Shown piece after piece: positions 43,358 to 52,786 of a stretch of DNA of 64,000 bases (the first letter of the stretch is position 1; each line of letters begins with the position of its first letter). The stretch spans positions 372,001-436,000 of the forward strand of contig CAVXBB010000005.1 in NCBI GenBank assembly GCA_963759875.1. The letters are read 5' to 3'. The notes under the pieces were generated by a model. The model saw nothing but the letters and a program-made list of their open reading frames with translations, made no database searches and was not told the DNA's origin. Source of the stretch: JAFAGX01 sp963759875 (GTDB lineage: Bacteria; Acidobacteriota; Terriglobia; Terriglobales; Acidobacteriaceae). A program made the position numbers and the translations under genes.

Positions 43358-44748
43358 CAGCGCTTACCTCCGGAACCGGTGATCACGCGATGCACCAATG
43401 GTCCTGGCTCGCTTGCTGGTGCTCCGGTGATGTGGTAGCTCTCCTGAATTAATTGTTTGGCGCGAGCAGCACGGGCTTCAGAATTGTAATGAATAGTTGC
43501 CAGGGGCTCCCTGGCGCTGACAGCATCGCCCACTTTCTTGTGCAGCACGATTCCCACCGCCGGATCAACCGAGTCCTCTTTCTTTTCCCGCCCGCCACCC
43601 AGAATCACGCACGCTGTTCCCACAGCCTCGCAGCCGATGGACGAGACGTAGCCATTTTCGGGGCTGACGACTTCGCTGGAGTGCTTGGCGCGAGGAAGGC
43701 GTGTCGGATCATCGATTACCGAGAGGTTTCCGCCTTGCAGTTGCACCATTTCGCGAAATTTTGCCAACCCGCGACCGGAATCTATGATCTTCTGCGCGGT
43801 TTGCTTGCCTTGCACCAATGAAGATGCAGCACCTCCAACCAGAAACATCCAGCCGGCGAGTTCGAGACATAGTTCGCGCAGATCTGGCGGACCCTCGCCC
43901 GTCAGGACTGCCAGCACCTCTTCGACTTCGAGTGCGTTGCCGATTTTGAGCCCCAGCGGTTGGTCCATATCCGTGATAAGCGCGACGACTTTCTTGCCCA
44001 TGTGCTCGCCAGTTTCGACCATCAACTCGGCAAGAAAAACGGCCTCTTCTTCTTTCTTCATGAACGCGCCCGAGCCGGTCTTCACATCGAGTACCAGAGC
44101 GTCGATTCCCTCGGCCAGTTTCTTGCTCATGATCGAAGCACAGATCAGGTAAGGACTTTCGACTGTACCTGTGACGTCGCGCAAAGCATAGAGCTTGCGA
44201 TCGGCAGGGGCGATTTCCGCAGTCTGCCCAATCATGCAGCAACCGCAACCACGAAGCACGCGGCGAAAATCGGGCAAAGCGAGATGTACGTTGAATCCCG
44301 GGATGGATTCCAGCTTGTCGAGAGTGCCGCCGGTATGGCCAAGACCGCGTCCGCTGATCATGGGTACGATCAGGCCGCCCGCGGCAACGACCGGCGCCAA
44401 CACCAAAGAGGTTTTATCGCCAACTCCGCCGGTTGAATGCTTGTCAACTTTTCTGGGAGAGAATTCAGAGAGATCCAGCACTTCGCCGGACCGTAGCATT
44501 GCGACGGTCAGGGCAGCAGTTTCGGCGCGAGTCAATCCACGAATTAAAGCAGCCATCAGCCACGCTGCTGCCTGATAATCGGGAATCTCGCCACGAGTAT
44601 AGCCGTGGATCAGAGCTTCAATGTCGGCGCGTGAAAGTTCGTGACCATCCCGCTTGCTGCGGATAAGGTCGACCACACGAACCGCAGCGACTGACCCAAT
44701 TTCGGAGGTGCTATCGTTTCCCGTGCTCGGAACGATGTGTGTGGTCAT
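43357..44748 (-). CDS. Pyrimidine-nucleoside/thymidine phosphorylase
   Basis: Phosphorolyses thymidine, uridine or deoxyuridine to base and (deoxy)ribose-1-phosphate. From ATG 44748 it has 463 residues. The family signature is VDKHSTGGVGDKTSLVLAPVVAA with SGRGLGHTGGTLDKLESIPG (phosphate loop and pyrimidine site), and a C-terminal lipoyl-like domain with GDAVSAREPLATIHYN. The DeoA and Pdp subfamilies are not separated by eye, so no symbol is given. It is translationally coupled to the NupC transporter downstream. An upstream GTG at 44805 would add 19 residues. Confidence 0.94.
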   Translation of the reverse strand: MTTHIVPSTGNDSTSEIGSVAAVRVVDLIRSKRDGHELSRADIEALIHGYTRGEIPDYQAAAWLMAALIRGLTRAETAALTVAMLRSGEVLDLSEFSPRKVDKHSTGGVGDKTSLVLAPVVAAGGLIVPMISGRGLGHTGGTLDKLESIPGFNVHLALPDFRRVLRGCGCCMIGQTAEIAPADRKLYALRDVTGTVESPYLICASIMSKKLAEGIDALVLDVKTGSGAFMKKEEEAVFLAELMVETGEHMGKKVVALITDMDQPLGLKIGNALEVEEVLAVLTGEGPPDLRELCLELAGWMFLVGGAASSLVQGKQTAQKIIDSGRGLAKFREMVQLQGGNLSVIDDPTRLPRAKHSSEVVSPENGYVSSIGCEAVGTACVILGGGREKKEDSVDPAVGIVLHKKVGDAVSAREPLATIHYNSEARAARAKQLIQESYHITGAPASEPGPLVHRVITGSGGKR

Positions 44749-44866
44749 CCGTGAGTGTGCTCTTGAGCGGGAATGGCGCGCCTGATTGTAAAACCTAGGG
44801 GGCACCCTGCGGTAGTGATTTGGAGGTCCCCGACCAGGGCGCGGCGCAAGGACTCGCCTGAAGAGC

Positions 44867-45448
44867 TCATTTTTCCATCAGCAAAACTTTATCCGTGTTA
44901 TCGATCTCGGCCAGCTTGACTTCAATTACTTCGCTCACGCTGGTCTGCACGTTACGCCCGACGAAAGCCGCTTCGATAGGCAACTCACGATGGCCACGGT
45001 CAATTAACACGCAAAGTTGAACACGGCGCGGCCGACCGGAGGAAAATAGCGCGTCGAGAGCGGCACGCGTGGTGCGGCCCGTAAAAAGCACATCATCCAC
45101 CAGCACCACGTTTTTGTCCTGAATGGAGAATCCGAGATCGGATTTCTGCACCACGGGTTTGGGACCGACCGTGGAAAGGTCATCACGGTAAAAACTGATA
45201 TCCAAGGTGCCAACGGGCGCCGGCACACCCTCGATGCGCTCAACCAGCTTGCCCAGGCGCTGCGCCAAGGGAACGCCACGGCGACGAATGCCCACAAACG
45301 CCAAGTCCTCCACGCCTCCATTTTTCTCAACAATTTCGTGTGCCAGCCGGACAAGAGTTCGTTCGATTTCTGAAGCTGACATGAGCTGCGCTTTCTGGCG
45401 CAGGGCTAATTTCGGCGTGGTATTGGTTGCGGCCATGGGCTTAATCAT
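44867..45448 (-). CDS. pyrR: PyrR bifunctional pyrimidine regulator / uracil phosphoribosyltransferase
   Basis: A 193-residue PRTase-fold protein. The PRPP-binding loop is KNVVLVDDVLFTGRTTRAALDAL, and GIRRRGVPLAQRL and DISFYRDDL are PyrR hallmarks. In Firmicutes it binds pyr-operon leader RNA and also converts uracil to UMP. ATG 45448 is preferred; ATG 45436 is also possible. No pyr biosynthetic genes are adjacent; instead, the following genes handle nucleosides, so a uracil-salvage role fits the context. Confidence 0.92.
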   Translation of the reverse strand: MIKPMAATNTTPKLALRQKAQLMSASEIERTLVRLAHEIVEKNGGVEDLAFVGIRRRGVPLAQRLGKLVERIEGVPAPVGTLDISFYRDDLSTVGPKPVVQKSDLGFSIQDKNVVLVDDVLFTGRTTRAALDALFSSGRPRRVQLCVLIDRGHRELPIEAAFVGRNVQTSVSEVIEVKLAEIDNTDKVLLMEK

Positions 45449-45502
45449 ACGTACGCGCTCCGGCAGTCGCAACCCTTGATTGGAACGCAAGAAAGGCGAG
45501 AA

Positions 45503-46804
45503 CTATTTTGTGGAAAGACTCGACCGCAGCGTGTAATTCGAAGCCCTCTCAACTAACGTCAGCTGATCCAATAGCTTCCAGTCACTCGTGACATCAGCTT
45601 CGGAAGCTCGTGGCTCTGGGCCGTTTCGCAGTTCCATTTGCAGTCGGGCCAGCACCAGACCTCTGCCGAGCGAGGGAAAAGTATTCAGAATGTTGTCCCT
45701 CGAGATACCCAGGGCAACAACGTCCTCGCCGACGTGCATGCGCAACACCGGCTTACCGGTCTCGTCGAATTCGGGATCGGCTGCAGCTTGCATCTGCAGC
45801 CAGGCTTTGCTGCTCTTGTCTGACAAATTCTTTAGCTCAACTTGGTAATCGCGACGGTCAGCGGCTGGCAAAGGCGGCTGTAGATTACGACCCGATTCGA
45901 GGATTAACGCCTGGCGCTTGGGATCGAACCTGCCCTCGCCAACATAGGCGGCGGCAAGGCAACCGGTGACGAACGGATGCAAAACCGCTATGGGCAAAAG
46001 ATACTTCTTTGCTCTGAGGACGGACTCAATGATCCCATGCACGGGTGTGCTGCGCGGCATCGTGCCCGGGACCTGTGGCACTACGAAATTGGACGACCGC
46101 AGTTCGGGATGATGTTGGCTGAACTTCACCAGCAATTTGGAGATCTGCTTGGGAGTTGTTACTCCAATATCGGCAACCAGACTGCGATGCAGAGTCTTCG
46201 GGTAGTAAGAATTAATGACATCCCGGGCAAAATCGGCGCAGTTGTGGACAAGGAAATTGAAGCGAGCTCGGTTGACTTGCGAATTGTACTCTTCAATGAA
46301 CCTGTCGTCTTGCTCCGTAGTTGTTTCAATCTCGAAACCGTAAATTGTGCGGTCGTAAGCTGCGCCGATTAACTGCGTCCAGTTGCCTTCCGGCGGTTCT
46401 CCATTGTTTTGATCCGCCGCTTCAGCTTCCAAATGTCTCTTACGGTACTGGTTGCGTAGAAAAGCCACAATTTTCGGGTTGGCAAACAAAGGAATCTCAT
46501 CGGAGTCTTCGACTGCATACAGATAGGGAATGAGCGGGATTGCGAGCCAGTCGCGACCTGCGATTTTGTTGTAACGGCTGATTACTACGCCAGGTTCTCC
46601 TTCAGCACAACGGCGGAGAACGGTGGGAGAGTCCGCGCAGACTCGCGTCAAATACACTGCTACGTGCCCGGTTGAGGTGAAGGCACCAAGATGGCCGTAA
46701 GGTTCTTCCAACAATAGGGCGGCGTCGGCCCTGGCCAGTGGCGCGGCCAAAAGCCATATTGCTGACAGCAGGATCAGCCAACGATGATTATTCGAGAGAA
46801 CCAT
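45503..46804 (-). CDS. Exported protein with papain-like His/HNC motif, unknown function
   Basis: A 433-residue protein with a signal peptide (residues 1-27). Near the N-terminus is GHLGAFTSTGHVAVYLTRVC (His residues about 37 and 46), and about residue 190 is NFLVHNCADFARDVINSYYP. A His block followed by a HNC motif is the pattern of permuted papain-like (NlpC/P60 or LRAT-type) hydrolases and of the DUF4105-like proteins. The C-terminal ~170 residues carry no recognisable domain. It may be a periplasmic peptidoglycan or lipid hydrolase, but this is inference. It ends 12 bp upstream of the pyrR region on the same strand. Confidence 0.7.
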   Translation of the reverse strand: MVLSNNHRWLILLSAIWLLAAPLARADAALLLEEPYGHLGAFTSTGHVAVYLTRVCADSPTVLRRCAEGEPGVVISRYNKIAGRDWLAIPLIPYLYAVEDSDEIPLFANPKIVAFLRNQYRKRHLEAEAADQNNGEPPEGNWTQLIGAAYDRTIYGFEIETTTEQDDRFIEEYNSQVNRARFNFLVHNCADFARDVINSYYPKTLHRSLVADIGVTTPKQISKLLVKFSQHHPELRSSNFVVPQVPGTMPRSTPVHGIIESVLRAKKYLLPIAVLHPFVTGCLAAAYVGEGRFDPKRQALILESGRNLQPPLPAADRRDYQVELKNLSDKSSKAWLQMQAAADPEFDETGKPVLRMHVGEDVVALGISRDNILNTFPSLGRGLVLARLQMELRNGPEPRASEADVTSDWKLLDQLTLVERASNYTLRSSLSTK

Positions 46805-46968
46805 CCCGTCTTACCAAACCCCACAAACTCAGCTTAGTTCTGAGAAGATATGGCAGAAAAGTGACTAAAGTTGCCCACCTCTGAGAAATATCCTGTCTTG
46901 TTCACAAATCCGTAACGATTGTTGGGCAAGGGGGATTTGAAACTACGTTGCGGGATGGGGTATGACTG

Positions 46969-47961
46969 TTAAGCAGCCGACATCACTTCGCGCTGAAACA
47001 AGCGCAATTGTTCTTCTTCGTTACCTGACATCAAATACAGATTGAACTGGGTTACGCCAGCATCCGCCAGCTTCTTCAATTTCTCAATCTGCGCTTTAGC
47101 CGGGCCGAGCAGGCAGAATCGGTCCACGACATCATCCGTCACGAATTCTTTGTTGTCGCTGTCCACTTCGCAATGATGCAGGTAATCGTAGGCGCCTCGA
47201 TTTCGCACATAGGCCGTCAGCGATGCCGGCAACTCCTCCGGCTTGTAGCGGTTCACCAGATCCACCACATGATTTGAAACCAGGGCTGGGAACCAGCGCA
47301 CACGTTCGCGGGCCACCTTTATGTCGTTTGACACCCACGAAGGGGAGGCAGCCATGATTTCGATTTTGTTAAAGTCGCGGCCAGCCTGGCGAGCACCCTC
47401 GCGCACGAAACCAACGCACCACGCAATCAAATCCGGATCAGCGAATTGCAGAATGATGCCGTCGGCAACACGTCCGGCCATCTGCAATACCTTTGGACCG
47501 TAACCGGCGATCCAAACCGGAACGGGCCCGTCCGCCCAACTTAGCCGAGTGGGTTGACCGTCGTAATCAACCTCGCGGCCTCTAGTAAGGTCGCGAAAAG
47601 TTTTCACCGCATTCTCTAGTTCGGACCAGGTTACGGGCTTCTTCCCTAATACACGCCGCGAGCTGTCCCCACGACCAATGCCCAACTGCATGCGGCCGCC
47701 GGAAATCAGATTCAGTGTGGCGAATAAGCTGGCAGTCACCGTGATATCTCGCGTGGCCGGATTGGTCACGCAGGTGCCCAGCCGCAAATTTCGGCTGTTC
47801 GTTGCCATCAAGGTGAGCACCGGATATGGCTCCTTCCAAAGAACATGCGAATCGAACAGCCAGCCATATTGGAATCCGCCGCTCTCGGCCTGCCGCGTGA
47901 GGTTTAACGTCTGCTCAACCGACAAGTCCCCTTTTAAGGTAAAACCAAATTTCATAGCCAC
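46969..47961 (-). CDS. Luciferase-like (LLM class) flavin-dependent oxidoreductase
   Basis: A 330-residue bacterial-luciferase/F420-dependent-type TIM barrel. Features include LRLGTCVTNPATRDITVTASLFATLNLISGG and GIGRGDSSRRVLG for flavin binding. GTG 47961, with AGAGG about 8 nt upstream, is used; an ATG two codons later also exists. It is divergent from the dihydropyrimidinase gene across 72 bp. Similar LLM proteins are often encoded beside dihydropyrimidinase in pyrimidine or hydantoin catabolic loci, so a role there is likely. The exact substrate and cofactor (FMN or F420) are unknown. Confidence 0.88.
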   Translation of the reverse strand: MAMKFGFTLKGDLSVEQTLNLTRQAESGGFQYGWLFDSHVLWKEPYPVLTLMATNSRNLRLGTCVTNPATRDITVTASLFATLNLISGGRMQLGIGRGDSSRRVLGKKPVTWSELENAVKTFRDLTRGREVDYDGQPTRLSWADGPVPVWIAGYGPKVLQMAGRVADGIILQFADPDLIAWCVGFVREGARQAGRDFNKIEIMAASPSWVSNDIKVARERVRWFPALVSNHVVDLVNRYKPEELPASLTAYVRNRGAYDYLHHCEVDSDNKEFVTDDVVDRFCLLGPAKAQIEKLKKLADAGVTQFNLYLMSGNEEEQLRLFQREVMSAA

Positions 47962-48033
47962 AGCTTCCTCTGCGAACGAGGCGGCAGTTTAGCATAAAAT
48001 GCCCATTCGGCTTTTTCGCCCTTGGGAGGTCGC

Positions 48034-49425
48034 ATGGGTTTTGACACCCTCATCACCGGTGGCACCGTGGTTACAGCGACCGATACCTATGCCGCCGACG
48101 TGGCGATTGCAAACGGCAAAATCGTCGCCGTTGGCAAGGATCTTCCACGCGAAAATGCTCAGCGCCTGATCGATGCGTCAGCCAAGTACGTCATCCCGGG
48201 CGGGATCGATGTCCACACGCATCTGGATATGCCGTTTGGCGGCACCACCAGCGCCGACGACTTTGAGACCGGTACTCGTGCAGCCCTGTTCGGCGGGACG
48301 ACAACCCTTATCGATTTCGCCATTCAATACAAAGGCCAGACGCTACGACATGCCTTTGATACCTGGATGAAAAAGGCCTCGACCAAAGCCGTATCTGACT
48401 ATGCCTTTCACTGCATCATTACCGACTTGCCGGATGCGCAACTGCAAGAAGTCAGCGCGCTGGTGCGCGATGGTGTGACCAGTTTCAAGCTGTTCATGGC
48501 CTACCCCGGCGTGTTCATGCTGGACGATGCCAGCATCTTTAAAGTTTTTCGAGCTGCCGGAAAGCAAGGCGCTCTGGTCTGCATGCACGCAGAGAATGGC
48601 GGCGCAATTGACGTGATCGTGAAGCAAGCGCTTGCCGAAGGAAAAACTGCGCCGAAGTATCACGCCCTCACCCGCCCGACAACAGCTGAGGCGGAGGCCA
48701 CCGGCCGAGCCATTGCCCTCGCCGAAATGGCGGGAGCGCCGGTTTATATCGTGCACTTGAGTTGTAATGATGCATTACAAAAAGTGCGCGAGGCGCGAGA
48801 TCGTGGCCTGCCCGTGTACGCCGAAACCTGCCCACAATATCTCTATCTTTCGATCGATAATTTCGATGTGCCCGGCTTCGAGGGCGCAAAATATGTTTTC
48901 ACTCCCCCGCTGCGGGAGAAATGGCACCAGGAAAAACTTTGGGAAGGTCTGCGCCAGGACCAACTGCAGGTCGTCTCAACCGATCACTGTCCGTTTTGCT
49001 TCAAAGAGCAAAAAGAACTCGGTAAAGACGATTTCACCAAAATTCCCAATGGTGGCCCGGGCATCGAGCACCGTCTCAGCTTGATTTATAGCGGCGGAGT
49101 GACCACCGGCAAATTCAGCGTGAATCGATTTGTGGAACTGGTGTCTACCACGCCCGCGAAGCTTTTCGGGCTTTATCCACGCAAGGGAACAATTGCCGTT
49201 GGCAGTGACGCCGATCTGGTTATCTTCGATCCGAAACGTCAGCACACAATTAGCGCCAAAACACATCACATGCGGGTGGATTATTCCATGTTTGAAGGAA
49301 TCACAGTGACTGGCATGCCGCACATCGTACTTTCCCGCGGCGAAGTTATGGTCGAAGGGGATAACTTCCTCGGCCATCCTGGTCGCGGCGAGTTTGTGAA
49401 GCGCGCGACGTACAACCCCGTGTGA
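48034..49425 (+). CDS. hydA: Dihydropyrimidinase / D-hydantoinase
   Basis: Zinc amidohydrolase opening dihydrouracil or hydantoin rings. ATG 48034 has GGGAGG about 3-9 nt upstream (463 residues). Metal ligands: HTHLDMP (His pair, about 58-60), carbamylated Lys in TSFKLFMAYPG, MHAENGG, IVHLSC and the STDHCPF Asp. It is shared-promoter divergent from an LLM oxidoreductase. With nucleoside import, phosphorolysis and an aminotransferase nearby, it probably performs step two of reductive pyrimidine degradation; dihydropyrimidine dehydrogenase and beta-ureidopropionase are not in the window. Confidence 0.95.
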   Translation: MGFDTLITGGTVVTATDTYAADVAIANGKIVAVGKDLPRENAQRLIDASAKYVIPGGIDVHTHLDMPFGGTTSADDFETGTRAALFGGTTTLIDFAIQYKGQTLRHAFDTWMKKASTKAVSDYAFHCIITDLPDAQLQEVSALVRDGVTSFKLFMAYPGVFMLDDASIFKVFRAAGKQGALVCMHAENGGAIDVIVKQALAEGKTAPKYHALTRPTTAEAEATGRAIALAEMAGAPVYIVHLSCNDALQKVREARDRGLPVYAETCPQYLYLSIDNFDVPGFEGAKYVFTPPLREKWHQEKLWEGLRQDQLQVVSTDHCPFCFKEQKELGKDDFTKIPNGGPGIEHRLSLIYSGGVTTGKFSVNRFVELVSTTPAKLFGLYPRKGTIAVGSDADLVIFDPKRQHTISAKTHHMRVDYSMFEGITVTGMPHIVLSRGEVMVEGDNFLGHPGRGEFVKRATYNPV

Positions 49426-49460
49426 AGTCTTCGCGTTAAAAACTTACAAAACAGAAATAG

Positions 49461-49483
49461 AGGCCCGTCTGAGAAACGGGCCT
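49461..49483. terminator. Bidirectional stem-loop between convergent genes
   Basis: AGGCCCGT (49461-49468) and ACGGGCCT (49476-49483) form a perfect 8-bp stem with a 7-nt loop, between the ends of dihydropyrimidinase (plus) and the exported duplicated protein (minus). The minus direction continues into a T-rich tract (CTATTTCTGTTTTG); the plus side has only a weak T-run, so it is best as a terminator for the minus gene. Confidence 0.65.
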
Positions 49484-49494
49484 GGGATGCCTAC

Positions 49495-50259
49495 CTATTT
49501 TCCTGGCATGTAGCTTAGGTCAGGACGGAATTGCACGATCTGGCTTGTCTCTTTCTCCACTGATTTATCTATGCGATCAACAATGGAATCCGCCTCGGCT
49601 TGACCAAATGCTTCTTTCAGCATGTCGCGGAACGGCTTCACGTCCGGCTTGTCTTCAAAATCTGCCCAGCTGTTGCGCGGCACCACCAGCAGATAGACGC
49701 CTGTCGGGCCGCTGGACGTTAGTTCGTACCAGTAGTAATTGATCGGCCACTTCGTCTTCTCTGCGGCTTCGTGAATCCGATCAATGGCGGACCGGAAATC
49801 CGAATTCTTTCCGTAGCGCACGTAGAAATGATTGGACTCGTGAAATTTCGTAGGCATTGTCCCATCGCTGGGATTGCTTACTTTGGGCATGTATTCGTAG
49901 TAGTAAGCGTGGACTGAATCTACATAATTGCCCACCACTTTCTGGAACTCCGCCATATCAGTCTCGTTAGGTATGGCAGGTTTATCAAAATCAGCCCAGT
50001 GCTGACCCAATCGTCCGACCACATAATCTCCCGTACTCTCGCCCGTGAGTATCTGCCACACGAATAGTGGTTGCGGGTCGTTCTGCTGCTTGTGCCAGGC
50101 CGCTTTTTGTTTTCGTGCAGCCTCGTATTGTGGCACCATGCCGTTCTTCGGTTTCTGGACCTCTATAGCTGCTACGGTTCCCGGCTTCTCTTGTGCAAGC
50201 GCCGAACATATCGCGAACACAACGATCGCAAAAGCTGACAACACCCGTCTGAATTTCAT
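49495..50259 (-). CDS. Exported protein with tandem duplicated alpha/beta (NIPSNAP/DABB-like) halves
   Basis: A 254-residue protein with a signal peptide (residues 1-22). The two halves resemble one another: half one has FVWQILTGESTGDYVVGRLGQHWADFDKP, half two YYWYELTSSGPTGVYLLVVPRNSWADFEDKP, both followed by an amphipathic helix. The pattern (strand, strand, WADF, helix) suggests two dimeric alpha/beta-barrel (NIPSNAP-like) domains in one chain. No catalytic residues are recognised. It lies between the dihydropyrimidinase and the aminotransferase, without an obvious link to either. Confidence 0.75.
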   Translation of the reverse strand: MKFRRVLSAFAIVVFAICSALAQEKPGTVAAIEVQKPKNGMVPQYEAARKQKAAWHKQQNDPQPLFVWQILTGESTGDYVVGRLGQHWADFDKPAIPNETDMAEFQKVVGNYVDSVHAYYYEYMPKVSNPSDGTMPTKFHESNHFYVRYGKNSDFRSAIDRIHEAAEKTKWPINYYWYELTSSGPTGVYLLVVPRNSWADFEDKPDVKPFRDMLKEAFGQAEADSIVDRIDKSVEKETSQIVQFRPDLSYMPGK

Positions 50260-50392
50260 TGTCTCCCCCTTTCGTTAAGTTGCGAGTTTGAAACGGGTGA
50301 GATTCTACATCAAGGTACTTATTGCGCGCTGATTGTGGCAAGAATCCCTGAAAATGCGGGTGCGACCTGTGCTCCGTAAAATCTATCGCTTT

Positions 50393-51742
50393 TTAGTCCC
50401 GCACTGCCTTATCGGTGATTTCCAGCGCGCGATCGATGATGGCAAACCCCTCCTGAAGCTGCTGCTCGTTGATGCAGAGTGGAGGATTGGTGAAGAAAGT
50501 GTTCCAGCGAACAAAAGTGTAGAAACCCTCCTGCCGGAAGAAGCGCCCGAGCGCCGCCATTTCTTCCGAAGTGCCGTTGAATGGTGCGAGGGGCTCACGC
50601 GTACGCCTGCTCCGAATCAGTTCGACGATCCCGAATAAGCCGATGGAGCGAACCGCCCCGACCGACGGATGATGCGCGGCCATATCTGCCAACATTTGCT
50701 TCATCAGCGCGCCCATCTTCCGCGCGTTTTCAATGAGACGATCTTCTTCATACACTCGCAGCGTCGCCAACGCCGCTGCGCAACCCATAGGGTGGCTGTT
50801 ATAGGTCAAGCCGCCGTAAAAAACTTTGTCTTGGAAATGTTGCGCGACGAAGTGGCGCATGCCAACGGCCCCAAGCGGGAGATAGCTGCTGGTCAGGCCC
50901 TTCGCCATCGTTATGAGATCGGGTACGACTTTCCAGTGATTCACTGCGAACCACTCGCCCGTGCGACCAAAGCCTGACATCACTTCATCGGCAATCATCA
51001 AAATGCTGTATTTGGTGCAAAGCTCTCTGACTCCTTGCAGGTAGCCATCAGGCGGTACCAGCACTCCGTTCGTGCCAGTCACCGGCTCGAGAATGAACCC
51101 GGCAATCGTGTGCGGCCCTTCCAGTTGAATGACTTCTTCAAGCATGGCGAGCGATGTTTCTGCCGACTCCCACCCGCGTTGGATTCCGTGATAAGGATCG
51201 AGCACATGGACGACGCCTGGCATTCCAGGTTCGTTCGCCCATCGGCGGGGATCGCCGGTGAGACTCATGCTACCCGCGGTCGCCCCATGATAAGAGCGGT
51301 AGCGTGCCAGAATCTTTTGCCGTCCCGTGACAAAACGCGCCATCTTGATTGCATTTTCGTTGGCTTCCGCCCCGCCATTAGTGAAGAAAAACGTATCGAT
51401 ATCACCGGGAGTGATTTCGGCGAGTTTGGCGCCGAGTCGCGCGCGCACTTCCGTTGCCATGAACGGATTCGCGTAGGCCAAGGTGGCGGCTTGCTGGTTG
51501 ATGGCGTTGATTACCCGTTCGTCGCCGTGCCCGATATTGACGCTCATCAGTTGGCTATTGAAGTCGATGAAACGTTTTCCTTCGGGCGTCCAGAAGTAAA
51601 CTCCCTTGGCGCGTGCGACGGGAATGGGATCGACTTTTGATTGAGCAGACCACTCGTACAAGGTGTGCTTCTTTGCAAGCGCCACCATCTCTTCGCCGCT
51701 CATAGTTCCCATCGTGTCCTTTACGATTGTGTCCGTCGCCAT
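50393..51742 (-). CDS. Class III aminotransferase (omega-amino acid:pyruvate type)
   Basis: A 449-residue PLP enzyme with class III features: FFFTNGGAEANENAIKMAR, RYRSYHGATAGSMSLTGDPR, the Asp in MIADEVMSGFGRTGEWFA, and the Schiff-base Lys in LITMAKGLTSSYLPLGAV. Members use beta-alanine, taurine or other omega-amines with pyruvate. GGAGGG lies about 6 nt before the ATG. As beta-alanine is the end product of uracil degradation, this enzyme would complete the local pyrimidine route; that is a context-based inference. Confidence 0.92.
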   Translation of the reverse strand: MATDTIVKDTMGTMSGEEMVALAKKHTLYEWSAQSKVDPIPVARAKGVYFWTPEGKRFIDFNSQLMSVNIGHGDERVINAINQQAATLAYANPFMATEVRARLGAKLAEITPGDIDTFFFTNGGAEANENAIKMARFVTGRQKILARYRSYHGATAGSMSLTGDPRRWANEPGMPGVVHVLDPYHGIQRGWESAETSLAMLEEVIQLEGPHTIAGFILEPVTGTNGVLVPPDGYLQGVRELCTKYSILMIADEVMSGFGRTGEWFAVNHWKVVPDLITMAKGLTSSYLPLGAVGMRHFVAQHFQDKVFYGGLTYNSHPMGCAAALATLRVYEEDRLIENARKMGALMKQMLADMAAHHPSVGAVRSIGLFGIVELIRSRRTREPLAPFNGTSEEMAALGRFFRQEGFYTFVRWNTFFTNPPLCINEQQLQEGFAIIDRALEITDKAVRD

Positions 51743-51908
51743 GGTTCACCCTCCATCTATATTTGCTCGCTTCGTCTGCCGCAGCGGAATTGGCATCGAT
51801 GTTATCAGTTTTGGTAATTACGGAAAATCTGCTGCTGCCTTGGACCAGAGCTTTTTTCGATGCGGGGTGAAATCGCGGTTCGTCCGATAATTCGCTTACA
51901 ACGCTGCT

Positions 51909-52706
51909 TCATGAGGACTGGGCAGCCGCGCCAGGCGTTGGATATTTTCCGGTGAGCGCGTTCCAACGAACCACAAACATCTCGCCCACCATTCGAATGC
52001 CGTCGCGCAACGGATTTATGCGGGTCCCTTCGCGATGTGCCCAGGCGACCGGAACCTCGGCGACATTGAATCCAAACCTCTTCGCCAGGTAGAGCAACTC
52101 AGGATCGAATCCCCAACGCTCGATCCTTTGCACCGGGAACAGTTTTACAGCCGCTGCGCCCGTAAATGCCTTAAAGCCGCATTGAGTGTCTGCGAAACTT
52201 AGACCCAGAACTATGCGCAAAGCCACGTTGAACATGCGGCCGAACAGCTGGCGATGAATGGGCTGGCGCTGAATCTGTAGTTCGGTTTTTAGCCAACGGG
52301 AACCAATAGCAACATCTGCACCCTGCCGAATAGCCGCAAAAAGCTTATCGGCTTCCGCGATCGGCGAAGAAAGGTCGGCATCACTAAAGAGCAAGATCTC
52401 GCCCTGCGCATGCAGCATCCCGTTACGTACACTGAAGCCCTTCCCACGATTGCCAGGATTTTCGATCAGCCGCAGCATGGGATGTTTTCTGGCGTACTCA
52501 CAGACGATCTGCGCAGTTTCATCTTTGGAACCATCATTAACCACAATGATCTCGGCATCCCAACCGCTTTCACTAGCATGGGCGAAGATCTTGTCGAGCG
52601 TGGAGGCAATACGCTCGCGCTCGTTGTAAGCGGGAAGCACGATGCTGTAGGTGGGTCGCAAGAATCTTTTGTGTGGCTTCTCTGCTTTTCGACAGAGATT
52701 GCCCAA
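51909..52706 (-). CDS. Family 2 glycosyltransferase (dolichyl/polyprenyl-phosphate glucosyltransferase-like)
   Basis: A 265-residue GT-A glycosyltransferase. IVLPAYNERERIASTLDKI, the nucleotide-binding VNDGSKDETAQIV, the DxD-like LFSDADLSSPIAE and GFKAFTGAAAVKLFP are typical of the DPG/Alg5-like branch that charges a polyprenyl phosphate with a sugar. There are no membrane helices. TTG 52706 is the only nearby start and is uncertain. It is in the same orientation as the HD-GYP gene, but about 80 bp separate them. Confidence 0.88.
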   Translation of the reverse strand: MGNLCRKAEKPHKRFLRPTYSIVLPAYNERERIASTLDKIFAHASESGWDAEIIVVNDGSKDETAQIVCEYARKHPMLRLIENPGNRGKGFSVRNGMLHAQGEILLFSDADLSSPIAEADKLFAAIRQGADVAIGSRWLKTELQIQRQPIHRQLFGRMFNVALRIVLGLSFADTQCGFKAFTGAAAVKLFPVQRIERWGFDPELLYLAKRFGFNVAEVPVAWAHREGTRINPLRDGIRMVGEMFVVRWNALTGKYPTPGAAAQSS

Positions 52707-52786
52707 GGGGATTCTATATGCGGGCGCTGTTTCCCCGCAGCGGTTAGCTAGATTCTACCGACTAAGGCTCAGTCATTACCGCAAGC

